A stretch of DNA of 27,510 nt from CAYRPN01 sp964426135. GTDB lineage: Bacteria; Planctomycetota; Phycisphaerae; Phycisphaerales; Phycisphaeraceae. How positions within the stretch are numbered: the first letter of the stretch is position 1; each line of letters starts with the position of its first letter. The stretch is taken from positions 1 through 27,510 of the forward strand of contig CAYRPN010000074.1 in NCBI GenBank assembly GCA_964426135.1, given 5' to 3'. Below are positions 1 to 6,157 of the stretch, piece after piece. Position numbers and translations under genes: made by a program. Below the pieces are notes generated by a model. It was given only the letters and a program-made list of their open reading frames with translations, had not been told where the DNA came from and did not search any database.

Positions 1-36
1 TAATGTCGGGCGGACGGGAACGCAAGAAATCAGGGG

Positions 37-45
37 TTATCCACA
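37..45 (+). other. DnaA-box-like nonamer
   Basis: TTATCCACA is an exact match to the classical DnaA box. It is a single copy next to the broken 5' end of the mod fragment. One nonamer can occur by chance and no others were seen nearby, so it could be incidental or the edge of an origin lying left of the window. Confidence 0.25.
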
Positions 46-67
46 AGGGTTCCGCGGATTTTGAAAA

Positions 68-676
68 ATGGGGCGCGGGAAGGATGGGGTTTTTCAGGAT
101 TCCCTATACTCATTTGCGGGAAGTGGCACGACAGGTCATGCGGTTCTGAAACTCAACAAGGCGGACGCCGGCAACCGCCGATTCATCGTCGTGGAGGTAG
201 ACGACGGAATCGCCGCGAACGTGACGGCTGCGCGGCTGGGGAAAGTCATCGCTGGTGATGGCGACAAACTGCCAGCGTTGGGCAGCGGCTTCCGATTCTG
301 CAAGCTGGGCAAGCCGCTGTTCGATGCTCATGGCAACATCGACAGCGAAGTGACGTTCCCCGACCTTGCCGCGCACGTTTTCTTCACAGAGACGGGCGTG
401 CCGATCCCGCGCCGCGCTTCGGGCGATTCACCGCTGCTGGGCGTGCATCAGGGCAAGGCGGTTTATCTGCTGTTCAACGGCGTGCTGGGCGATCGCCGGC
501 CCGTCGGCGGCAACGTGCTGACCCACGCCGTCGCCGACCTGCTGCCGCCGCATCCGGGCGGCAGCGCCGGGGGGCCGCGCGTCGTGTACGGCGAAGCGTG
601 CCGGCTGGGGGCCAAGGCCCTGGCGCACTACGGCATCACGTTTCGACAGGTTCCCTTTGAGCTACGGGTGGACTGA
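68..676 (+). pseudogene. Type III restriction-modification methyltransferase (Mod), C-terminal fragment
   Basis: The 202-residue product matches the C-terminal third of type III adenine methyltransferases. The SAM-binding motif FAGSGTTG is at residues 16-23, followed by the family segment with NRRFIVVE and by the conserved tail with KLGKPLFD, HVFFTETG and a final ITFRQVPFEL. In this beta-class order the catalytic DPPY motif and target-recognition region precede FxGxG, and both are missing. An in-frame TGA at 62-64 sits just before the ATG at 68, so the frame cannot continue upstream. The residue before SFAGSG is Tyr where LDSFAGSG is usual. Only 3 bp separate its stop from res, as in an intact mod-res operon. 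It is most likely a 5'-truncated remnant unable to methylate; a frameshift from a mod half lying left of the window is the alternative. Confidence 0.8.
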
Positions 677-679
677 CCT

Positions 680-3364
680 ATGGCCCTGGACTTGAAAGAG
701 TATCAGCGGGAATGCCTGGACAGGCTGGGCCACTATTGCGACCTGGTGCGCCATCACCGCAGCCGCAGCGCGGTGCGCCCGATCCACGACGCCTACGCCG
801 AAGCGACGGAAGGCCGGGACTTCAACACGCATCCGTTGTTCCCCGACACGCCGTATATCTGCCTGCGCGTGCCGACGGGCGGCGGCAAAACGCTGATCGC
901 GGCGCACGCGGTGGGCACGATCGCGCGGCGGCTGGGCCATCAGGATTACCCGCTCTGTCTGTGGGTGACGCCATCGACCACGATCCGCGATCAAACCTTG
1001 AACGCCTTGAAGCAGCGCGGGCATCCTTATCACACGGCGCTGCGCGACAGCCTGGGCGTGCCCGTGGAAGTGCTGACGATCGAACAGGCGCTTGAGCTGA
1101 ACCGGGCCACGGTGCTGTCCAGCGCGGTCATCATCGTCACCACGATCCAATCCTATCGCATCGACAACGAAGCGAACCGCCGGATTTATCAGGACAACGG
1201 CTACCTGATGGCGCTTTTCGATGACCTGCCCAGCGAAGTGAAACAGCAGCTACAGGCGAGCGCCGGCGACGGCGGCTACCTGACGCTGGCGAACGCGATG
1301 AGGATGCGCCGGCCCATCGTCATCATGGACGAGGCGCACAACGCGCAGACGCGAATCTCATTCGAGTCGCTGGCGCGGTTCGGCCCGATGGCCGTGATGG
1401 AAATGACCGCCACGCCGCAGCAGGATCACGACCCGACGCGGGAAGAGTACGGCAGCAACGTGCTTCATGCCGTGTCGGCGCTGCAACTGAAGCGCGAGGG
1501 GATGATAAAGCTGCCGATCGAACTGGAATCGCGCGACAACTGGATGGACGTGCTGACGGCGACGGTGGATCGTCGGGCGCAGTTGGAAGCGCGGGCCGTC
1601 GCGTTCGGGCGCGAGTCGGGCCGGTTTATCCGTCCGATCGCGCTGATTCAAGCGCAGCCCCGCCGACAGGCGCGCGAGACGCATACCGCCGACGCGATCC
1701 GCGAGGCGCTGATTCAGCAGTTGCACGTACCTGCCGAGCGCATCCGCATCGCAACCGGCGACAACGATGAGCTTGGCAACGAAGACTTGAAGCATCCCGA
1801 TTGCAAGGTCGAATACATCATCACTGTGGACAAGCTGCGCGAGGGGTGGGATTGCTCGTTCGCCTACGTGCTCGGATCGGTGGGCAACGTGGCGACGGAG
1901 ACGGCGGTGGAGCAACTGCTGGGCCGGGTGATGCGCATGCCCGACGCCGTGCCGACGCAGATTCCCGAACTGGATCGCGCCTACGCGATCGTGCAGAGCG
2001 AAGACGTGGCGGCGACGGCGGCGCGGCTGTGCGACAGCCTGGTGAAGCGTTGCGGATTCGATACGGATTCGGTCAACGATGCTTTCCGAGTGCGCCGGCG
2101 CGTCGATCCACAAGGCCGGCTGCCGATCGCGGCGATACCCGTTTCCGCCCCGCCGAACCTGGCGACGTTGACGCCGGCGCTGCGCGAGCATGTCGAGTAT
2201 GACCGTGAATCGGGCAACGTGCTGCTGCGCGCCCCGCTGACGCGGGATGATGCCGTGGCGCTGCGCGACACGATGACCACGCTGACGGATCAAGCTGCGG
2301 TGGAAGAATACTGGCAGCGCGAGCGGGAGATTGGCACGGCGGCGCGACGGCTGGACGAATACGCCGAGCCGGTGCGCGTGCCGCAACTGGCGGTGCGCGA
2401 CGGACAGCGATCGTATCTGTTCGAGCCGGAAGAACTGGACGAGTTTGATTGGAGCTTGGATCGGTGCGACGCGGTGATTGCGGACGCGGACTTTTCCATC
2501 GAATTGAACATCGGCGATCGTGTGGCCGTGTCGGTGACGGATACCGGGGCGGTGCGCGTCGGCAGCGTGCAAGGCGTGGTGGTGCGCCAGTTGTCGCTGG
2601 TGACAGAGGGCGACGATTGGAGCGCGGCCGAGTTGGTGCGCTGGCTTGATCGGGAACTTCACCGCAACGGGCAATTCACCGGCCTGCCGATGGCGCTCAG
2701 TCAACCGTGGATTCAGCGTATCATCGACGGCTTGCTACAGCAGCGTGGCGGGAGCCTGCCGATCCTGGTCAGGAAGCGCCATGAGCTTGCGGACGTGGTG
2801 ACTCGCCGGATCACGGCGCACGGACGGCAGCAGGTTCGCGCCGCCGCTGAAATGCTGATCGCCCAGCGATCGACGCGGCGGCTGGAAACGCTGCCGGATC
2901 ACGCCTTCACGCTGGCGGAAGTCGCGTACTGCGCGTATCGCCGGTATCACGGGCCGTTCAACTTTGCCAAGCACGCTTTCGAGTTGATCGGCGACATGGG
3001 GGAGGCCGAGAGCGAGTGCGCGAAGAAGATGGACGACCATCCGAACGTGAAGCGATGGCTTCGGAACCTGACACACGAAAGCGCCGGGGGATTCAGCCTG
3101 CCGCTGTCGCCGGGGCGATTCTTCCCCGACTTCATCGTGGAGCTGGTGGACGGGCGCATCGCCATCGTCGAATACAAGGGCGGATACCTGGCCCACCGAC
3201 CGGAGGAAATGCACAAGGAAGTTGTGGGCAAGTTGTGGGAGGGGCGATCCGGCGGGCGCTGCCTGTTCGTGCGCGTGGTCGATCGGGATTGGGACAAGTT
3301 GGAACGGGCGTTATCGCCGGTCAACCCGGCCCCGACCGCGAGCGGGCCGGGCAATCGCCGTTGA
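680..3364 (+). CDS. Type III restriction enzyme, Res subunit (helicase-nuclease)
   Basis: This 894-residue protein is the ATP-dependent translocase/endonuclease partner of Mod in type III restriction. The SF2 helicase core shows Walker A PTGGGKT at residues 65-71, DEAHNA at 217-222 and MTATP at 242-246. The second RecA-like domain has KLREGWDCSFAYVLGS and motif VI QLLGRVMRMP. The C-terminal nuclease shows the PD-(D/E)xK pattern, PD at 816-817 and EYK at 831-833. Length and domain order are normal and no disruption is visible. It starts 3 bp after the mod remnant. In this family Res needs Mod for site recognition, so a lone Res next to a Mod stump is probably inactive unless another Mod is supplied. 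Its last 54 bp overlap the convergent XRE gene. Confidence 0.9.
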   Translation: MALDLKEYQRECLDRLGHYCDLVRHHRSRSAVRPIHDAYAEATEGRDFNTHPLFPDTPYICLRVPTGGGKTLIAAHAVGTIARRLGHQDYPLCLWVTPSTTIRDQTLNALKQRGHPYHTALRDSLGVPVEVLTIEQALELNRATVLSSAVIIVTTIQSYRIDNEANRRIYQDNGYLMALFDDLPSEVKQQLQASAGDGGYLTLANAMRMRRPIVIMDEAHNAQTRISFESLARFGPMAVMEMTATPQQDHDPTREEYGSNVLHAVSALQLKREGMIKLPIELESRDNWMDVLTATVDRRAQLEARAVAFGRESGRFIRPIALIQAQPRRQARETHTADAIREALIQQLHVPAERIRIATGDNDELGNEDLKHPDCKVEYIITVDKLREGWDCSFAYVLGSVGNVATETAVEQLLGRVMRMPDAVPTQIPELDRAYAIVQSEDVAATAARLCDSLVKRCGFDTDSVNDAFRVRRRVDPQGRLPIAAIPVSAPPNLATLTPALREHVEYDRESGNVLLRAPLTRDDAVALRDTMTTLTDQAAVEEYWQREREIGTAARRLDEYAEPVRVPQLAVRDGQRSYLFEPEELDEFDWSLDRCDAVIADADFSIELNIGDRVAVSVTDTGAVRVGSVQGVVVRQLSLVTEGDDWSAAELVRWLDRELHRNGQFTGLPMALSQPWIQRIIDGLLQQRGGSLPILVRKRHELADVVTRRITAHGRQQVRAAAEMLIAQRSTRRLETLPDHAFTLAEVAYCAYRRYHGPFNFAKHAFELIGDMGEAESECAKKMDDHPNVKRWLRNLTHESAGGFSLPLSPGRFFPDFIVELVDGRIAIVEYKGGYLAHRPEEMHKEVVGKLWEGRSGGRCLFVRVVDRDWDKLERALSPVNPAPTASGPGNRR

Positions 3365-3589
3365 AGGCATGTCGATCGTGGGCATGAGCTGCGCCGGCTG
3401 GACGCGAAGGGCGCGGGCCAGCGCTTCCAGCGTGTCGAGCTGAACCGCTCGCAAGCCCCGCTCGATCAAGCTGACGTGGTGCTGGTGAAGGCCGGCGGCG
3501 GCGGCCAGCGCTTCCTGGGACATGGCGCATTTCTTACGGGCTTTCCGTACGCGCTGGCCGAATCGCAACTTGAAGCCGGTGTCTGCCAC
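3311..3589 (-). CDS. XRE-family transcriptional regulator
   Basis: A 92-residue Cro/C1-type helix-turn-helix protein starting at GTG 3589. The fold is clear: FGQRVRKARKKCAMSQEAL, then AAAAGLHQHHVSLIERG, then LDTLEALARALRVQPAQL, the usual five-helix arrangement. A short Arg-rich tail follows. Size and position next to res resemble controller (C) proteins of restriction systems, which bind operators near their own promoter; that role is inferred. The gene runs opposite to res and overlaps its 3' end by 54 bp, so its transcript is antisense to the res tail. A palindrome 34 bp upstream of its start is a candidate operator. No strong Shine-Dalgarno precedes the GTG. Confidence 0.8.
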   Translation of the reverse strand: MADTGFKLRFGQRVRKARKKCAMSQEALAAAAGLHQHHVSLIERGLRAVQLDTLEALARALRVQPAQLMPTIDMPSTAIARPARGRGRVDRR

Positions 3590-3622
3590 GGCTCAAACGA
3601 TCCGGTTTTCTGTCGTGATTCA

Positions 3623-3642
3623 CCATATACAAAACGATATGG
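3623..3642. promoter_or_regulatory. Candidate operator palindrome CCATAT-N8-ATATGG
   Basis: A perfect 6-bp inverted repeat with an 8-bp AT-rich centre lies in the divergent intergenic space between the XRE gene (start 3589, minus) and the membrane-anchored protein (start 3698, plus). Its size and place suit a dimeric XRE repressor controlling both directions. Binding is inferred from layout only. Confidence 0.4.
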
Positions 3643-3697
3643 ATGCTAGAATGTTGGAGTGAGTCGATTATCGCGCATCCGCAGTGTGGAGGTTGTC

Positions 3698-4339
3698 ATG
3701 GCCTATCGACAAAGGCATCGGCCTACATCCCCGTGGCCCTGGATCGTCGGAATGGTTGTCGTGGCGGCGGTCGCTGTGGGCGTCGTGATTGCGGTTACAG
3801 GAAAGGGACGGCTTAACGGCGAAACACTTGGGCCGGCGAAGGTAGTAGCGCCACCGTCGGCCCGTGACACGAAGCCCCGGCACGAGGCACCTCCATCATT
3901 CCAGTCGATTGACGAGTTGATAGTCGCGCTTCCGGACAATGGAACGAATGAGGCCATGCTGGACGTGGCATCGGCGCGACTACAAGGGGGCAATGTAGAG
4001 GTCGCGTTTGCACTCGATTCCAGCGTCACGCGACACACGCCGCTTCGCGGACTTGAGCGCTTTCCTGGCTCAAAGGATGGGTCATCTGATGCGGATGCTC
4101 AATTCAAGCTGGTGTTCGACAAACCCCTCTACAGCATCACTCATGCTGTGGGAGAGACGGCGTGGAAACTGCAATTTCGCTTTGCTGAATCCCACCGTGA
4201 GCAACTGTCGAGCCTTCAGCGCGGGGGTCGCGTCACCGTGCGCGGAGTGATACTGAAAGTGTCACCGAACCTAAGCGGCGGGATAGTTGAAGTCGAGAAT
4301 TGTTCTGTGATGAGCGTGTCGAAAGAAAGGTCAGAATAG
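3698..4339 (+). CDS. Membrane-anchored hypothetical protein with OB-like C terminus
   Basis: The start at ATG 3698 is preferred over GTG 3659 because GGAGG lies five bases before it. The 213-residue product has a short basic N terminus, one hydrophobic helix (WPWIVGMVVVAAVAVGVVIAV, roughly residues 14-34) and a Pro-rich linker, so it is probably anchored with its C-terminal domain outside the cytoplasm. The last 60 residues contain a pattern, LQRGGRVTVRGVILKV then GGIVEVENCSVM, that resembles OB-fold tRNA_anti-like domains. This is a weak resemblance and no function is claimed. It is the first of a long series of co-directional element genes and is separated from res by the XRE gene. Confidence 0.6.
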   Translation: MAYRQRHRPTSPWPWIVGMVVVAAVAVGVVIAVTGKGRLNGETLGPAKVVAPPSARDTKPRHEAPPSFQSIDELIVALPDNGTNEAMLDVASARLQGGNVEVAFALDSSVTRHTPLRGLERFPGSKDGSSDADAQFKLVFDKPLYSITHAVGETAWKLQFRFAESHREQLSSLQRGGRVTVRGVILKVSPNLSGGIVEVENCSVMSVSKERSE

Positions 4340-4342
4340 TCT

Positions 4343-4672
4343 GTGCGCATGACAGTGAAAGCAATTCGCTACGCCCACAACGCCGGCTACCCGCAGTGCC
4401 ACGTCACAACTGACCGGGGCGAAGCGATCATCGGCTTGGAGCAGAAGTTGCTGGACGGTCGCCACGGTGTAGCTGCGGTCGCCTTGGGGCCGCCGCTGCG
4501 GTGGGAGGACTTCGCAATTACCTTGCCGGCAGCGCCCGACGAAGGGCGACGGGAGCCGCTGACGTTGGAAGCGTTCACGTCCGATCCGGCGATAGTCGCC
4601 CTGGCGTGGCGTTTCATTCGTGACGTGAATGCTGGCGTTTTCGAGCCTGGCCCCGTGTCGCTGGCGGAGTAG
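4343..4672 (+). CDS. Hypothetical protein, 109 residues
   Basis: A soluble 109-residue product with no family I recognise. It starts at GTG 4343 or ATG 4349, within 10 bp of the previous stop, which supports co-transcription; AAAGG at 4326-4330 is a possible Shine-Dalgarno. The protein is mixed alpha/beta in appearance, with no cysteine motif, signal peptide or membrane segment. The opposite-strand frame is also open for a long way here, which is a high-GC shadow effect. Orientation, spacing and ordinary composition favour the plus-strand gene. Confidence 0.5.
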   Translation: MRMTVKAIRYAHNAGYPQCHVTTDRGEAIIGLEQKLLDGRHGVAAVALGPPLRWEDFAITLPAAPDEGRREPLTLEAFTSDPAIVALAWRFIRDVNAGVFEPGPVSLAE

Positions 4673-4720
4673 CGGAACGTAGAGTGAATCTATGGGTGAG
4701 CGGCCTGATACGCCGCGAGC

Positions 4721-4793
4721 GGCCCAGCCGACGGCGCGCGTCCTACCCCTTCGCACGTCGTCGGCTGGCCGGCCCGACTTGCACAAGGGGTAG
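4721..4793 (+). promoter_or_regulatory. Candidate pseudoknot covering the Shine-Dalgarno of the 4796 gene
   Basis: Two interlocked inverted repeats lie in the 123-bp leader. Stem A pairs 4721-4733 with 4759-4770 (arms GGCCCAGCCGACG and CGTCGGCTGGCC, one bulged C). Stem B is a perfect 9 bp, CTACCCCTT at 4743-4751 with AAGGGGTAG at 4785-4793. The left arm of B lies in the loop of A and its right arm is the Shine-Dalgarno five bases before ATG 4796, so forming both stems gives an H-type pseudoknot that hides the ribosome site. The pairing is visible in the sequence; the regulatory role is inferred. Confidence 0.45.
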
Positions 4794-4795
4794 CA

Positions 4796-5434
4796 ATGAA
4801 CAAACCAACCGCGAAGTCTGCGCCGCCTTCGATGGCGGCGATCATGTCCGAAGCGGACAAAGCCGGCGCGCGCTGGCTGGCGACGCAAGCTGCCGACGTG
4901 CCCGATGACGAACGGGCCGCAAGGCTCAAAGCAATCCGTGACGGTGTGCTGGCCCGCCACGGCGTGCGCATCGTCGGCGATGCGCTGGACACGCCGTCGG
5001 CGCTGCTGGCCGAGATTCGCCAGTCGATCGACCGCACGACGGCCACGATGTACGCGGCGACGATGCCCTACCGCTACCAAGCGATGCTGCGGGTGAAGTG
5101 CGATGAGGCCCGGCGCGTGGCGATCGACCTGGCGGCGGGCGATGCGGAGCTGCCGGCGCTGCCGCCCCGCGTAGATGACGGCTTGGCCGACCTGCAAGTG
5201 CTGGCGGCGTGGTGCATCGAAGCGACGCGGGATACGACTGGCGTTGACAATTCGCAACTTGACATGCAGCCGGCGGAATACTTTGGCAAACGATGGGGCA
5301 TCACCGCCGACCGGCTGCGGAAGGCCCGCAAGCGGGGGGCATTGAAACGGTCGAACATGCCGGGTAACGGTGGGCGCTGGTACTACTCCGTCGCCGAAGT
5401 CGAGAACCTGTGGCCCGACGATGTGCAGGACTGA
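4796..5434 (+). CDS. Putative DNA-binding protein with C-terminal helix-turn-helix
   Basis: A 212-residue protein starting at ATG 4796 with AAGGGG five bases upstream. The N-terminal 150 residues are largely helical and match nothing I know. The last 55 residues look like a MerR/excisionase-type winged helix: EYFGKRWGITADRLRKARKR, a turn, then GRWYYSVAEVENLWPD. Such modules bind DNA in excisionases and replication initiators of mobile elements. It precedes two further small excisionase-like genes and the primase, which suggests a part in excision or replication initiation. Its leader can fold so as to hide the Shine-Dalgarno. A palindrome TGTCCG-AAG-CGGACA occurs at 4845-4859 inside the gene and shares its half-site with the repeats found elsewhere in the element. 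Confidence 0.65.
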   Translation: MNKPTAKSAPPSMAAIMSEADKAGARWLATQAADVPDDERAARLKAIRDGVLARHGVRIVGDALDTPSALLAEIRQSIDRTTATMYAATMPYRYQAMLRVKCDEARRVAIDLAAGDAELPALPPRVDDGLADLQVLAAWCIEATRDTTGVDNSQLDMQPAEYFGKRWGITADRLRKARKRGALKRSNMPGNGGRWYYSVAEVENLWPDDVQD

Positions 5435-5450
5435 ATGCCGCCCATCGGCC

Positions 5451-5487
5451 CGGACAGAAGCGGACGGAAACCGGACGAAAGCGGAAA
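5451..5487 (+). repeat. Four CGGAC-type repeats phased at 10-11 bp
   Basis: CGGACA at 5451, CGGACG at 5461, CGGACG at 5472 and CGGAAA at 5482 follow one another every 10 or 11 bases with short purine spacers. They therefore sit on one face of the helix. They lie between the stop of the previous gene (5434) and the excisionase-like gene starting at 5537. The CGGACA core equals TGTCCG on the other strand, the half-site of the composite repeats at 6090, 10147 and 11946. Confidence 0.6.
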
Positions 5488-5536
5488 CCCTTCCAAACTC
5501 CCTTGTTTCTCGCGGCCAAGCGGCGAAAGTGACCGC

Positions 5537-5749
5537 ATGGCCACAGTCGCCGCAAAGTATGTGTCCCTTATCAACGCCGCCCGCAAGTTGGGGTTGCCGA
5601 TGGCGTGGCTCCGCCGTGAGGCGGGGGCTGGCCGCGTTCCCGTGTTGAGGGTTGGCCGCCGGCTGCTCTTCAACGTCGAGGCTGTGGAAGTTGCGTTGCT
5701 GGCGCGAACGCCGGGTGAAGCGGAAGGGGGCGAGAATGATCGGCATTGA
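5537..5749 (+). CDS. Small helix-turn-helix protein, excisionase-like
   Basis: A 70-residue product from ATG 5537; upstream in-frame codons are ignored because they translate the phased repeats. The protein is almost entirely one winged-helix module: YVSLINAARKLGLPMAWLRR (recognition helices), then RVPVLRVGRRLLFNVEAVEVAL (wing and last helix). This is the pattern of MerR-like helix_turn_helix_17 and excisionase proteins. The family bends DNA at attachment sites or acts as a small repressor. It overlaps the next gene by 14 bp, so the two are probably translationally coupled. The phased CGGAC repeats just upstream are a natural candidate binding site, by inference. Confidence 0.7.
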   Translation: MATVAAKYVSLINAARKLGLPMAWLRREAGAGRVPVLRVGRRLLFNVEAVEVALLARTPGEAEGGENDRH

Positions 5750-6047
5750 AACCCCCGTGATGGATGACCTGGCCGACGATGAAGCCAATTGCAATGTCGC
5801 CGGATTAGGCGTCGCCCCGATCGAGCGGCTGCTGCTCACTGACGCCGAGGCCGCCGTAGCGCTGGGTATCAGCCGGGCGCATCTTCGTGCCCTGGATCGG
5901 CGCGGGCTTGTGCCGCGAGGCCTGACGCTGGGCCGATGCCGGCGCTGGTCGCTGGCGGAGCTTCGTGCCTGGGCCGCCGCCGGCTGTCCCGATCGGATCG
6001 CCTGGCAGGCGCATCGGTTCGGTGAACCGTTGACAACTCGCACCTAA
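5736..6047 (+). CDS. AlpA/excisionase-like DNA-binding protein
   Basis: A 103-residue product from ATG 5736 with GGAAGGGGG upstream, overlapping the previous gene by 14 bp. Residues about 27-80 form a MerR/AlpA-type helix-turn-helix: LLLTDAEAAVALGISRAHLR, then LVPRGLTLGRCRRWSLAELRAWAAAG. AlpA-like proteins regulate integrase genes or act as directionality factors in phages and satellites. Two adjacent, overlapping proteins of this kind could form a pair, or one may be a duplicate with a different target. A copy of the TGTCCGCC-N4-TGTCCG repeat begins 43 bp after its stop. The C-terminal tail contains nothing recognisable. Confidence 0.7.
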   Translation: MIGIETPVMDDLADDEANCNVAGLGVAPIERLLLTDAEAAVALGISRAHLRALDRRGLVPRGLTLGRCRRWSLAELRAWAAAGCPDRIAWQAHRFGEPLTTRT

Positions 6048-6089
6048 ACGCATTGATCGTCGCCGGTTGTGGTTTCATCACGGCCCGCG

Positions 6090-6107
6090 TGTCCGCCTTC
6101 GTGTCCG
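6090..6107 (+). repeat. Composite direct repeat TGTCCGCC-N4-TGTCCG, copy 1
   Basis: Two TGTCCG half-sites lie exactly 12 bp apart in the short gap before the primase start (6158). The same 18-bp arrangement recurs at 10147-10164 and, inverted, at 11946-11963. Confidence 0.6.
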
Positions 6108-6157
6108 TTCGACCCTCCTGGCACCTTCGGCATCGGCGATCACAAAGGGGTATCAGA

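Noticed and set aside
3..152. Frame open to the left window edge that could carry the missing mod N-terminal part
   Set aside because: The translated residues show no resemblance to the segment that precedes FxGxG in type III Mod proteins, so a simple frameshift is not supported by what is visible.
5441..5490. CRISPR array
   Set aside because: The repeats are only 5-6 bases at 10-11 bp spacing with no spacers of CRISPR length, and no cas gene is present.
4331..6043. 570-codon open frame on the minus strand
   Set aside because: It is a shadow in high-GC DNA opposite several plus-strand genes with good ribosome sites and recognisable helix-turn-helix domains; its own translation is Arg/His/Gln-rich and matches nothing.
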